This document shows positions 16,857 to 25,778 of a stretch of 64,000 nucleotides of DNA, piece after piece. The position numbers and the translations under genes were made by a program. How positions within the stretch are numbered: the first letter of the stretch is position 1; each line of letters starts with the position of its first letter. The stretch is from Bacteroidota bacterium (GTDB lineage: Bacteria > Bacteroidota > Ignavibacteria > UBA10030 > UBA8401). The notes under the pieces were generated by a model, which saw only the letters and a list, made by a program, of their open reading frames with translations, did not search any database and was not told the origin of the DNA. The stretch covers positions 62,001-126,000 of the forward strand of contig JAQCAB010000003.1 in assembly GCA_027622375.1 (NCBI GenBank), written 5' to 3'.

Positions 16857-17456
16857 CTATAAAAGATATAAAATTGGAAATAAGAAAATCCAAACTAAAT
16901 CAACAAAGTGCCAGTATAAACCTGCGGTTTCTACTCTATTTGTAAATCTTTCTGGATATGATTGCCACATTTTTGCACCAGGAAGTAACAAGTAAATATT
17001 CATTATTAATCCACCAATTACATGAAGTACATGCAAGCCAGTCATCAGAAAATATAATCCGAGAAAAGTATTTGTTGATGGATATAAATGATGTTCAAAT
17101 TTTGCGCTATACTCAAAATATTTTACAACTAAAAATGCAAGCCCAAGTAAAATTGTAACTAACATATATTTTTTATACGCACTAAAATTTTTTTCAACTA
17201 AAGATAACCAACTCATCACCATTGTAATACTTGATGTAATTAAAAATGCAGTGTTAAGTGTTGCCATCGGAATATTTAAAATAGAACTTCCCTCTGGCCA
17301 ACTTGCTGCGCCAATTCTTAAAAAAACATAGCTCGAAAATAATGCGCCAAATAACATTACTTCTGAAGTTAAGAATAACCAAATTCCTAACTTTGCATTA
17401 TTTACACCAGTATCTTCTCTTACTTCTATTGTATATGGAATAATTTCTAAACTCAT
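16857..17456 (-). CDS. coxC: Cytochrome c oxidase subunit III
   Basis: This 199-residue membrane protein has five spans, the short form of heme-copper oxidase subunit III. Motifs include GIWLFLTSEVMLFGALFSSYVFLR near residue 23, LGLYFLMTGLHVLHVIGGLI and the C-terminal VETAGLYWHFVDLVWIFLFPILYLL. It follows subunit I after 2 bp. Subunit III supports stability and proton uptake of the oxidase. Confidence 0.95.
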   Translation of the reverse strand: MSLEIIPYTIEVREDTGVNNAKLGIWLFLTSEVMLFGALFSSYVFLRIGAASWPEGSSILNIPMATLNTAFLITSSITMVMSWLSLVEKNFSAYKKYMLVTILLGLAFLVVKYFEYSAKFEHHLYPSTNTFLGLYFLMTGLHVLHVIGGLIMNIYLLLPGAKMWQSYPERFTNRVETAGLYWHFVDLVWIFLFPILYLL

Positions 17457-17458
17457 TT

Positions 17459-19189
17459 TTATACCTTTTTATTTTGTGGTAAATAATCTGTTGAATGTCC
17501 TGGAACTGAATATTCATATGGACCATTATAAACTACTGGAGGTGTTGCAAAATTTCCATGTGGTGGTGGAGTTGGTGTTGCCCATTCTAAAGTTGTAGAT
17601 TGCCATGGATTATCATCTGCTTTCTTCCCTTTCCAAATACTCCAGAATAAATTAAAAATAAATATCAATTGGAACAAAGCAAGTACCCATGCAAAAATTG
17701 ACATTGTTTCGTTATAATGATAAACACCTTGTGCGTGTGCATATTGTTGACCACCATCCCACAATCTTCTTGAAACTCCAGCCAATCCAACAATTAACAT
17801 TGGAAAGAATATTCCATTCATACAAACTAAAGAACCAAAGAAATGTATTTTTCCTAATTTATCGTTCATCATTCTTCCGGTAATTTTTGGATACCAGAAA
17901 TAAATACCAGCAAAAAGTGCAAAAATTGTTCCGGGAGCAACTACGTAATGGAAGTGACCGATTACATAATATGTGTCATGCAAAGCGATATCAGTTGCAT
18001 TTAATCCAAGTGGAAGCCCTGTTAATCCACCAATACCGAACATTGGCAAAAATGCTAATGCAAATAACATTGGTGTATTAAATCTTATTTTTCCACCCCA
18101 TAAAGTGATAAATAACGTAGTTAAAATTACAATTGATGGAACTGAAATTATCAATGTTGTCGTTTGGAAGAATGTACTTATTGTGGTTCCCATTCCTGTC
18201 ATAAACATATGATGTGCCCAAACAGCAAATGACATAAATCCTAAAAATAAAACTGAATAAACAAGTGTTCGATAACCCCAAATTGGTTTACGAGAATTAA
18301 CTGCAATTATTTCTGTTACGATACCAATTGCAGGTAAAATTAAAACATAAACTTCAGGATGAGCTAAAAACCAAAATAAATGTTGCCACAAAACTGGAGA
18401 GCCACCACCAGTATTACTTAAAATTTCACCAGATACAACTAATCCACTTGGAATAAAGAAACTTGTTCCTGCAAGACGATCCATAAGTTGCATGAATGCA
18501 GCTGCTTCAAGTGGTGGAAATGCAAGTAATAATAAAAATCCTGTAACAAGTTGAGCCCAAACTAAAAATGGTAATTTAAAAAATGTTAAACCTGGAGCTC
18601 TAAGTTGAATTATTGTTACAATAATATTAATCGCACCTAAAAGTGAAGATGTAATAATTAAAAACATTCCGAACAACCAATATGTTTGTCCAACTGTTGC
18701 TACAACTGCAAGTGGAGCATAAGATGTCCAACCTGAAGATGCTGCACCACCTGGTAAAAAGAAACTTGCAAGCATTACAACACCACCTGCAAAAAAAACC
18801 CAATAACTTGCCATATTTAATTTTGGAAAAGCCATATCAGGTGCACCAACTTGCAATGGAACTAAATAATTTGCAAATGCTCCAACCGCTAATGGAACGA
18901 TGCCTAAAAACACCATAATAGTACCATGCATTGCTCCAAGTTGATTGTAGAATTCTGGTAACATAATTCCACCTGGCGCGTTTGAATCTCCAAACCAATC
19001 ACCAATAAATGGAATTGGTTGTTCAGGATATGCAAGCTGCCATCGCATCAACATTACTAAACAAAATCCAAAAAAGAGAAATACTAATGATGTGAGCCCA
19101 TATTGAATACCAATAATTTTATGATCGGTCGAAAAAATATATTTTCGCCAAAATGGAAGTTCGTGTGTTGTATGCTTTTCTGTGCTCAT
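17459..19189 (-). CDS. coxA: Cytochrome c oxidase subunit I (A-type heme-copper oxidase)
   Basis: This 576-residue protein has about twelve spans. The heme and copper ligands are visible in GAMHGTIMVF, the cross-linked His-Tyr pair in AHPEVYVLILP, VWAHHMFMTGM and HDTYYVIGHFHYVVAPG. Glu in HPEV marks the A1-type D-channel. It reduces O2 to water and pumps protons, receiving electrons through CuA of subunit II. It lies 11 bp after the cupredoxin-like gene and precedes subunits III, IV and II. Confidence 0.97.
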   Translation of the reverse strand: MSTEKHTTHELPFWRKYIFSTDHKIIGIQYGLTSLVFLFFGFCLVMLMRWQLAYPEQPIPFIGDWFGDSNAPGGIMLPEFYNQLGAMHGTIMVFLGIVPLAVGAFANYLVPLQVGAPDMAFPKLNMASYWVFFAGGVVMLASFFLPGGAASSGWTSYAPLAVVATVGQTYWLFGMFLIITSSLLGAINIIVTIIQLRAPGLTFFKLPFLVWAQLVTGFLLLLAFPPLEAAAFMQLMDRLAGTSFFIPSGLVVSGEILSNTGGGSPVLWQHLFWFLAHPEVYVLILPAIGIVTEIIAVNSRKPIWGYRTLVYSVLFLGFMSFAVWAHHMFMTGMGTTISTFFQTTTLIISVPSIVILTTLFITLWGGKIRFNTPMLFALAFLPMFGIGGLTGLPLGLNATDIALHDTYYVIGHFHYVVAPGTIFALFAGIYFWYPKITGRMMNDKLGKIHFFGSLVCMNGIFFPMLIVGLAGVSRRLWDGGQQYAHAQGVYHYNETMSIFAWVLALFQLIFIFNLFWSIWKGKKADDNPWQSTTLEWATPTPPPHGNFATPPVVYNGPYEYSVPGHSTDYLPQNKKV

Positions 19190-19200
19190 AAATCTTATAT

Positions 19201-19887
19201 TTATTTTGCTGCGTAATTAAAATTTGCTGTAACTGATTTATCAGCAACTGTAATTTTTATTTGTTTTGTTCCGAATTTTTCGTGCCATGCTTCAAGTGTA
19301 TAACTACCAGCTGGTAATCCTTTAATAGTAAACGAGCCATCATCTTTTGAAACTGCAAAGTAAGAATTATTAACAACGCCAACATATGCATTCATCCAGC
19401 TATGAACATCACATTTAAATTTAACCATTACTTCAGGTTTATCAAATTTTTTATTTAGCTTCATACCTTTTATTGGTTGAGCAACATTGAATTGTACGTT
19501 TGCTTTTCCTAATGAATGAACATTGTGTAAAGTTGGATCATCATTTTTAATTATAAATGGTTGACCAACTTGAATCCCTAAAATATGAGGTACGTATTGG
19601 CATCCCTTTTGTGATAAAGTTACAGGCACGGTTGGTGCAGCAGTTGGTTTTGCTCCTTCTTTAACATAGATAAAAACATTTTTTAAAGTATTGTTTTTAT
19701 TTATAACAACTTCTTCTGATGAAACTCTTGTTGTATGCATTCCTTTACATGATTTATCAGCATTCATATTTAATTTTGGCATTTTTGGTGCAGCACCTGT
19801 AAATGAAACTTTTCCAGTTACATCTCCTGCATAAACATTAATTCCAAAAATTAGAGCAAAGATAATTTTGGTTGATCTATTTATCAT
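19201..19887 (-). CDS. Periplasmic cupredoxin-like / methylamine utilization-type protein
   Basis: This 228-residue exported protein has a signal peptide (about 1-20, ending VYAG). A beta-rich domain carries IIKNDDPTLHNVHSLG and VKFKCDVHSWMNAYVGV, a His plus a Cys-x2-His-x2-Met set resembling a cupredoxin copper site with compressed spacing. From about 175 a carboxypeptidase-regulatory-like segment follows (DDGSFTIKGLPAGSYTLEAWH). Such proteins often accompany cytochrome oxidases and may carry copper or electrons between the octaheme protein and the oxidase. The function is inferred from position. Confidence 0.7.
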   Translation of the reverse strand: MINRSTKIIFALIFGINVYAGDVTGKVSFTGAAPKMPKLNMNADKSCKGMHTTRVSSEEVVINKNNTLKNVFIYVKEGAKPTAAPTVPVTLSQKGCQYVPHILGIQVGQPFIIKNDDPTLHNVHSLGKANVQFNVAQPIKGMKLNKKFDKPEVMVKFKCDVHSWMNAYVGVVNNSYFAVSKDDGSFTIKGLPAGSYTLEAWHEKFGTKQIKITVADKSVTANFNYAAK

Positions 19888-19909
19888 CTGTGAATCCTTT
19901 CTATTTTTT

Positions 19910-22552
19910 TTATTTATTTTTTCCTAGTAAAAATACATGATCGCGAATAACTTCCATTTGTTTTTTTGCATCTCCGTTAAACATATCTGGTAATGGTGAT
20001 TGGCCATCAGGGAAGTAACCAGGCATCATTGTGCCTGGCGAAATTGCTTGTGGATCTTTTAACCAATCAACAATCCATTCAGGTTTTAAACGAGAATATG
20101 ACAATTCTAAATTTGGTCCTAGACTTGATGCATCTGCAACAGCAGTACCGACAATGTGACACTTTAAACATTGTAACATATCAAACATTTTTTTTCCACT
20201 AACAATTGAAGCTTTATCAACTTCAAACAATTTGTAGTTACGAACTCGTAATTGTTGTTTTGAAAGTGCAAGAAAATATTTTGTTAAATCATTAATTTCA
20301 TTTTCAGACAATTTATAAGTTGGCATTCTAACTTTTAACCAATTTCTAACTGGTGAGGGATTTTGTAAAAATGTATTTAACCATGGTTCTTGAACTTTTG
20401 CACCAGTCATTGTAATTATTGGTGGCCCCATTGCTGGATCTTCAAGTGATGAACTGAAATATCCTCCAGCATCTTCTAAAATGTGGCAACTTATACATGC
20501 ATAATTAGAAACTAATTTTTGTCCGATATTAATATCTTTAATTCTTTGATCATAGGTTTGTTGATATTTTTCCATTGGCTTATCATTTCGGTAACTCATC
20601 AACAGCATTCGTAACATTCTGATTTCTTTATCGCCAAGATTGAAAACAGGCATTTTCTGTGGAATTCTTTCAGTTTTATAAAGTTGAGAATTATATAATT
20701 TTCCATAAACCCAGCCTTCCCATGTATGTTGTACATATGGCTTACCTTCTCGTAATTCAAATTCTACTTTTCCATATTTATCTAGTTCGGGAGTATTTCC
20801 GAAATCCATTTGTTCAACTCTTTTTCTTCCAAAGTTAGATAAGTTCACACTAACTTTTGCTTCATTTTCGAGACCTTTAATATTATGACAACCCGCGCAA
20901 CCATATTCTTTAACTAACTTTTCGCCAAATTTAATTTTATCTTCATCAGTTAAATTAAATTTATGTTTTTCAGGATTCCGATTTTCTTTCATTGTTTGCA
21001 AATAAGCAACAACATCTCGAGCTTCTTGATCACTTAAACGTAAATTTGGCATTTTTGATTCAGGATTATAATGACGAGGATTTTTTATCCAATCAAAAAT
21101 AAAATCTGGAGAAAGTTTACCTGCAACATGCGTTAACTCAGGAGCAATATCATATTGCGTTCCTCTTGCTTCACGAACTTTTATATCATCACCAATTACG
21201 TGACAAGCTTTACATCCAACTTGAGAAAAAGTAATTTTTCCTTTTTCAACAGAGCCACCTTTGTAAAAACCTAAAGGGAATGCTGACTTGTAAGAATTAT
21301 TTTTTGAATTATTAATTATAAAAGATGTAACCGCTTCTGCTTCCTCTATGGTAAATTTTGGATTCGGCATTCTTGTATGCTCATTGTATGACTTTGGATT
21401 TAAAATCCAATTGTAAGTCCATTCAGGTGTAACTTTTGAAGAAACGTTTAACAATGATGGTCCAATTTTTTCCATATTCTCGTACCCATCAATTTGATGA
21501 CAAGAATAACATCCGACTTCTAATAATACTTGTTTTGCTTTTGTAAAATATGGCGCTTCTTTAAGTGCATTTTGATTTGAGTGGCAAGAATTACAACTTG
21601 CGTAAACATCTCTCTTTTTTAAAAGTGGAGTTTCCCAATAATGATCTTCATCGCCATGAGCAAAACCAGCTGTTAGTGCATTTCCTTGTCCACGATGGCA
21701 AGTTGTACAACCATATTTTTCTAGTTTATGAATTTTTAAAAGTTCAGGCAGTGGATGAGTTGTGTAAGGTTGTGGCGCATCGATCATCAATTGTTCGTTA
21801 AAACCCAAATGACAAGTTTGGCAACGATCAACTCGCGCTTTAACTTCGCCAAAATTTGTTCTTTCAAAATCATCCAACAAAATTTGTTTAATTTCAATTG
21901 GTTGAGCTCTTACTTTTGAAATTTTTAATTTTAATTTATCTGCTTCAAGATATGCTCTTTTAATTTCGGCAGTGAGTGATGTAAATTTATTTTGAACTTC
22001 TGAAATAGATTTATTTTTTTCTTCTATTCTTAAATTTACAGCAGTAATTGAATCAGCGTAATTTTGGATTTCTTTTTCAATTTCTCGTAATTTTTTTTCA
22101 GCTACTTTATTTACTTCACCTTCAATTAAAGATTTATTGTATTCATAATAAATTGCATCAGATTTACTGCGAGCAAAACTCCACTCACGAGTTGCATAAA
22201 TTAATTCTGCTTGTAAATCATTTAACTCATCAAAAATATTTTGATACTCTTCACTGTTTAAAATATTTTTAGTGGCTGATAAATCTGTTTGCAAACCATT
22301 AATGTAACTTGAATCAACTAATGAAATTGCTTCATCATATTTTGCGACTAATTTTTCATTTAATAATTGCTGATATTCAATTTGATAATCCTTCCAAGGT
22401 CGCCTTGTAATAATCTCATCTATAACCGCCCATGCAGTTGCTAAAAATAAAATAAAACTTATTACCAAATAATAATTTGCATAATTTCTATTTTCGATTG
22501 AAATTTTTAATCTCTCGCCAAAATTAAAAAAATTTTTAATTTTTTGGATCAT
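19910..22552 (-). CDS. Octaheme membrane-anchored cytochrome c of the bc complex
   Basis: The protein has 880 residues. One N-terminal membrane span (about 27-46), a periplasmic coiled coil (about 55-225), then eight CxxCH heme-c motifs at about 244, 282, 320, 348, 447, 552, 686 and 795. Several are followed by MP-containing segments (MPNPKF, MPNLRL, MPVFNL, MPTYKL, MPGYF) that supply the axial methionine of class I cytochromes. It lies directly downstream of the cytochrome b and Rieske genes and upstream of the cupredoxin and oxidase genes. It probably replaces cytochrome c1 and the soluble cytochrome c, carrying electrons from the Rieske protein to the oxidase. Confidence 0.85.
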   Translation of the reverse strand: MIQKIKNFFNFGERLKISIENRNYANYYLVISFILFLATAWAVIDEIITRRPWKDYQIEYQQLLNEKLVAKYDEAISLVDSSYINGLQTDLSATKNILNSEEYQNIFDELNDLQAELIYATREWSFARSKSDAIYYEYNKSLIEGEVNKVAEKKLREIEKEIQNYADSITAVNLRIEEKNKSISEVQNKFTSLTAEIKRAYLEADKLKLKISKVRAQPIEIKQILLDDFERTNFGEVKARVDRCQTCHLGFNEQLMIDAPQPYTTHPLPELLKIHKLEKYGCTTCHRGQGNALTAGFAHGDEDHYWETPLLKKRDVYASCNSCHSNQNALKEAPYFTKAKQVLLEVGCYSCHQIDGYENMEKIGPSLLNVSSKVTPEWTYNWILNPKSYNEHTRMPNPKFTIEEAEAVTSFIINNSKNNSYKSAFPLGFYKGGSVEKGKITFSQVGCKACHVIGDDIKVREARGTQYDIAPELTHVAGKLSPDFIFDWIKNPRHYNPESKMPNLRLSDQEARDVVAYLQTMKENRNPEKHKFNLTDEDKIKFGEKLVKEYGCAGCHNIKGLENEAKVSVNLSNFGRKRVEQMDFGNTPELDKYGKVEFELREGKPYVQHTWEGWVYGKLYNSQLYKTERIPQKMPVFNLGDKEIRMLRMLLMSYRNDKPMEKYQQTYDQRIKDINIGQKLVSNYACISCHILEDAGGYFSSSLEDPAMGPPIITMTGAKVQEPWLNTFLQNPSPVRNWLKVRMPTYKLSENEINDLTKYFLALSKQQLRVRNYKLFEVDKASIVSGKKMFDMLQCLKCHIVGTAVADASSLGPNLELSYSRLKPEWIVDWLKDPQAISPGTMMPGYFPDGQSPLPDMFNGDAKKQMEVIRDHVFLLGKNK

Positions 22553-22579
22553 GTTTTCAAAATTGTAATAAGAAGTTTA

Positions 22580-23485
22580 TCAAATGTTGAACCAAGGAGT
22601 AACCCAAACATATTTAATTGGATATGCCCCCAAAACTGGTGGAAGTAATCGTAAAATTATTTTCAATACAACAAATGCCATTCCCCAAAACAACAATGAG
22701 GTTGTCCAATAACGAATTGGACCCATTAATTTATAAGTCTCAGTTTTTTTAAATTTATTATAATGCCATGCCCCTAAAATTCCAAAAAATCCAGAAACAA
22801 AACTAAATCCGAATAATGTTGCCCAAATATTTAAACTGTTATCAGGATTTTTGGTTGGGATTCCAATCATCTCAGATAAATCTACATTATTTAAAACTAC
22901 AACTTTATGGGGATCCCAATATTCCCAGGGTAAAAAAAAGTTCCAGCCAGGCCCTCTTAAAAAAGTTCCTAAAATAATTAATGCAACCCATAAAATTAAA
23001 AATCCAAAATAATAAGTTAAGATTGCAAATTTACGTTCTTTAAAAGTGTAATAACCATTTCCTTTTGGATTTATATCGATATAAGGAATTGCCATTAATC
23101 CTACAATAATAATGCTTGGCAAAATAACTCCGGCAATCCACGGATCGAAATAAACTAATAATTCTTGTAATCCCAAAAAGTACCATGGGGCTTTTGATGG
23201 ATTTGGAGTTAAAGTTGGATTCGCAGGTTCTTCAAGAGGTGCATCAATTGTAATTGACCAAACGGCTAGAATTGCAAAAACAATTAACGTTCCTAAAAAT
23301 TCAACTCTTACTAAATTTGGCCAGACTTGAATTTTGTCATCAAGTTTTGCTTCTTCTGGTAATTCTTGCGAATCATTTTTACGAGCTTTTTTAAATGCAA
23401 ACCAAGTATAGAAAACTACTAAAAATAAAAGTGCAACAATTGGAATATTGTCTGGCTTTGTAACAATTTCTAAGAAGTATTTCAT
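22580..23485 (-). CDS. Cytochrome b C-terminal half (subunit IV-like) of menaquinol:cytochrome c reductase
   Basis: This 301-residue membrane protein has an N-terminal span, a linker and the subunit IV-like region with NPSKAPWYFLGLQELLVYFDPW near residue 94, equivalent to the PEWY quinol-site region of cytochrome b. More spans follow, including an extra C-terminal pair. It lies 6 bp after the cytochrome b6-like gene; the two together make a complete cytochrome b, as in b6f and Firmicute bc complexes. It is preceded by an unusual extra N-terminal span of the kind VALLFLVVFYTWFAF. Confidence 0.9.
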   Translation of the reverse strand: MKYFLEIVTKPDNIPIVALLFLVVFYTWFAFKKARKNDSQELPEEAKLDDKIQVWPNLVRVEFLGTLIVFAILAVWSITIDAPLEEPANPTLTPNPSKAPWYFLGLQELLVYFDPWIAGVILPSIIIVGLMAIPYIDINPKGNGYYTFKERKFAILTYYFGFLILWVALIILGTFLRGPGWNFFLPWEYWDPHKVVVLNNVDLSEMIGIPTKNPDNSLNIWATLFGFSFVSGFFGILGAWHYNKFKKTETYKLMGPIRYWTTSLLFWGMAFVVLKIILRLLPPVLGAYPIKYVWVTPWFNI

Positions 23486-23491
23486 TTTAAT

Positions 23492-24271
23492 TTAAAAAGT
23501 CTTTTTAGTTGTATCAGGTCCTGAAATACCACCATCTTTTCGGATTCTCCAAAAATGAACAACCATAAAAATTGATGCAATGAGTGGTAAAAAAATACAA
23601 TGGCCAACATAAAATCTTAATAAAGTTGGTGGGCCAACTTGGGTTCCGCCCAGTAAAACAAAACGAATGTCATTATCAATTTTCATTCCGAGCTCTAAAC
23701 CAAATGGACCATCATGACCGAGAAGTGGTGTTGCACGCGCCATATTAGTTCCTACAGTTACTGCCCAAATTGAAAGTTGATCCCACGGTAATAAATATCC
23801 TGTGAAGCTTAAAAGAAAAGTTAAAACTAAAAGTATCACTCCAATAACCCAATTAAATTGACGAGGTGGTTTGTAAGATCCTGTTAAAAAAACTCTGAAC
23901 ATGTGAAGCATAACAGTTATAACCATTAAATGTGCAGCCCATCTGTGCATATTTCTTACAAATGGACCAAACGCAACATCATTCATTAAATATTTCATAT
24001 CCTCATAAGCGTATTGCGCAGTTGGACGATAATAAAACATTAAGATTACACCAGTCAAAGTTAAAATTAAAAATAAAAGAAATGTGATGCCTCCCATTCC
24101 CCAAGTAAAACCGACATTTGTGGCGTGACGCGGAATTCTTACGGGATGAAGATGCAAAAAAACATTATCAACTATTTGTAATGCACGATTACGTTGCGTG
24201 TCATCATATTTATGTCGAAAGATCGATTTGTAAACTTCGCTCTCTCTAAATTTTTGCATTGGACTAATCAT
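23492..24271 (-). CDS. Cytochrome b6-like subunit of menaquinol:cytochrome c reductase
   Basis: This 259-residue protein has four spans and the four b-heme histidines: His in NMHRWAAH paired with the His of VMLHMFRV (13 residues between) and His in YVGHCIFL paired with VVHFWR (14 between), the b6-type spacing. SWGT-like quinol-site residues appear as [13 protein letters not shown]. The NIFYCLGG cysteine that binds heme c-i in b6f is not seen; the region reads [10 protein letters not shown]. It lies 14 bp downstream of the Rieske gene. It oxidises menaquinol together with the Rieske protein and subunit IV. Confidence 0.93.
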   Translation of the reverse strand: MISPMQKFRESEVYKSIFRHKYDDTQRNRALQIVDNVFLHLHPVRIPRHATNVGFTWGMGGITFLLFLILTLTGVILMFYYRPTAQYAYEDMKYLMNDVAFGPFVRNMHRWAAHLMVITVMLHMFRVFLTGSYKPPRQFNWVIGVILLVLTFLLSFTGYLLPWDQLSIWAVTVGTNMARATPLLGHDGPFGLELGMKIDNDIRFVLLGGTQVGPPTLLRFYVGHCIFLPLIASIFMVVHFWRIRKDGGISGPDTTKKTF

Positions 24272-24285
24272 TTTTAATTTTCCTT

Positions 24286-24882
24286 TTATGCAACATAATT
24301 ATAGAATGAATCTTCTTTAACCCAATCACCAAGTTCATATTTAAATTTTAAGCTTAAGTCAACTTCAAGTTCACCATTATCAGCCAGACCAATTGCAGCT
24401 CGTTCAAGTGGACGTGGTGTTGGACCTTCAAAATTAATTCCATTTTTATAATAACCACTTCCATGGCATGCACATTTAAATTTATTTTCGGTTGGTAACC
24501 AGCGAGGCGCGCATCCAAGATGAGTACAAATTGCAATTAGGGCATAAAAACCACCTTGCTCTCTAATAATCCAAACACCTTTGTCAATAAATTTTTCGCT
24601 TACTTCACCAATTAAAAACTCTTCCGGCAAACCAACTTTAAACTTTTTAGATGGTTCAAATAAAATTCTCGGGAACATCATTCTTAAACTTCCAATTGTT
24701 GAGATTCCTATAAAACCAAAAAATGCTAACCAAGCTGAAAAAGAGAAAAAACTTTTTCTTCCCATTCTCCATAAACCTGGATCATTTTCTGGAGCGCGAT
24801 CTTGTTTTGCTTTTCTAGGAAGTGGAGTTGGAGTAATTTGTGGTGATGGATTATTTGTTTGTGGATTATTTTCTGTAGTCAT
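24286..24882 (-). CDS. Rieske [2Fe-2S] protein of the bc complex
   Basis: This 198-residue protein has a Pro/Gln-rich N-terminus, one membrane span (about 46-66) and a Rieske domain with the ligand motifs [10 protein letters not shown] and CACHGSGY near residues 120-145. It transfers electrons from menaquinol to the c-type cytochrome. It is followed closely by the two cytochrome b genes and the octaheme cytochrome gene and lies 15 bp after the ferredoxin gene. Confidence 0.94.
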   Translation of the reverse strand: MTTENNPQTNNPSPQITPTPLPRKAKQDRAPENDPGLWRMGRKSFFSFSAWLAFFGFIGISTIGSLRMMFPRILFEPSKKFKVGLPEEFLIGEVSEKFIDKGVWIIREQGGFYALIAICTHLGCAPRWLPTENKFKCACHGSGYYKNGINFEGPTPRPLERAAIGLADNGELEVDLSLKFKYELGDWVKEDSFYNYVA

Positions 24883-24897
24883 AATAAAAAATATATT

Positions 24898-25212
24898 TTA
24901 TACTGAGACTTCCTCTTCACGTTTTAGCATATCAATTACATCCCAAGGGCAATACTTTGCACATAATTTACAACCAATACAAACTTCTTCATCAACAACA
25001 CAAATTCCATTTACGTTTGTAAATTCATTTGTTAAATTTTCTGGTCCTGCAACTTTATAAATACAATCAACCGGGCAAAACTCTATGCAAACTTCACAAC
25101 CTGTACAACCTTCAGCATGAATAATAGCAATTAATGGAGATTTCTTTTTCTTTTTTGCCACAGCAACATTTGGTGCTGCAGGAGCAATTTGAGGAGAAAT
25201 ATTTGGTTCCAT
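24898..25212 (-). CDS. Ferredoxin with two [4Fe-4S] clusters
   Basis: About 104 residues; ATG at 25212 is preferred over a TTG one codon upstream. After a Pro/Ala-rich N-terminus and a run of lysines, CTGCEVCIEFCPVDC and CIGCKLCAKYCPWD bind two [4Fe-4S] clusters. No signal peptide is visible, so the protein is cytoplasmic. It opens the respiratory operon ahead of the Rieske gene, and a good promoter lies about 40 bp upstream. Its electron partner in this context is unclear. Confidence 0.9.
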   Translation of the reverse strand: MEPNISPQIAPAAPNVAVAKKKKKSPLIAIIHAEGCTGCEVCIEFCPVDCIYKVAGPENLTNEFTNVNGICVVDEEVCIGCKLCAKYCPWDVIDMLKREEEVSV

Positions 25213-25250
25213 CAATTATTATATGTTTACTTTTTTTTGATTTGAATAAG

Positions 25251-25281
25251 CAAAAATATAAATGAAAAATTATTTTTGCAA
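25251..25281 (-). promoter_or_regulatory. Bacteroidota-type promoter of the respiratory block
   Basis: On the minus strand TTG (25279-25281) is followed after exactly 20 bp by TATTTTTG (25251-25258), matching the TTG-N19/20-TAnnTTTG promoter of Bacteroidota-type sigma factors. Transcription would start about 30 bases before the ferredoxin gene. The same spacing occurs before hppA. Confidence 0.6.
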
Positions 25282-25293
25282 TATACTTTTTAA

Positions 25294-25587
25294 TTAATTT
25301 TCAAGAAAGGTTAAATACTTTTGCTTACCGATGATACAATCAACCATTCGCTTTTCGATTAAATCAGTTTCGTAATTCTCGTTGTTTTCAAAATTCTCAA
25401 AATCTTCTTCTGTATTTGCAACATACATTTCAATAAATGAATTTGCTTTTCCTTTTTGTTTATAAAATGAATAAGTAACATTTGGGTTATTAACAAAATT
25501 ATTTTTCATTTGTTCAATCAATAATTGATGTTTTTCAAGTTTTGCTTCATTTACTTCGTACTGGACTATCATTATAACTTTGGCCAT
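25294..25587 (-). CDS. ABM-like small dimeric alpha/beta-barrel protein
   Basis: This 97-residue protein reads MAKVIMIVQYEVNEAKLEKH and later NVTYSFYKQKGKANSFIEMY and EDFENFENNENYE. The strand-helix-strand layout and the central FIEMY strand match antibiotic biosynthesis monooxygenase-like (ABM) domains, which include heme-degrading enzymes and many proteins of unknown role. No catalytic residue is recognised. It is a single gene upstream of the respiratory promoter and divergent from the secreted propeller gene. Confidence 0.6.
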   Translation of the reverse strand: MAKVIMIVQYEVNEAKLEKHQLLIEQMKNNFVNNPNVTYSFYKQKGKANSFIEMYVANTEEDFENFENNENYETDLIEKRMVDCIIGKQKYLTFLEN

Positions 25588-25738
25588 CTGCTATCCTTTG
25601 ATTAATAAACAATAATATTTTCTTTTAAAGTAACACTTCAAATATACAAATAAATTGTTGTTTTAAGAATGTTTTTTATGATTTTAGATTAAATGATTAA
25701 AAATTTTTCCAAAGTTTTCAAACAAATCAAAATTAAAC

Positions 25739-25746
25739 TATTTTTG
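25739..25746 (+). promoter_or_regulatory. Possible -7 element for the secreted propeller gene
   Basis: TATTTTTG matches the TAnnTTTG -7 element and lies 32 bp before the ATG at 25779. A TTG at the expected -33 distance is missing, so the call is weak. The remaining 190-bp gap holds no other feature I can name. Confidence 0.3.
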
Positions 25747-25778
25747 TAAAATTAGTATCTAATAAAAAAATTGAATCA

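Noticed and set aside
18078..18918. Plus-strand reading frames within the oxidase genes
   Set aside because: They are opposite-strand shadows of coxA with low-complexity, Leu/His/Gln-rich translations and no ribosome sites.
25216..25778. Additional small genes in the gaps around the ABM-like gene
   Set aside because: The gaps are AT-rich with short frames only and contain promoter-like elements but no ribosome site followed by a convincing protein.
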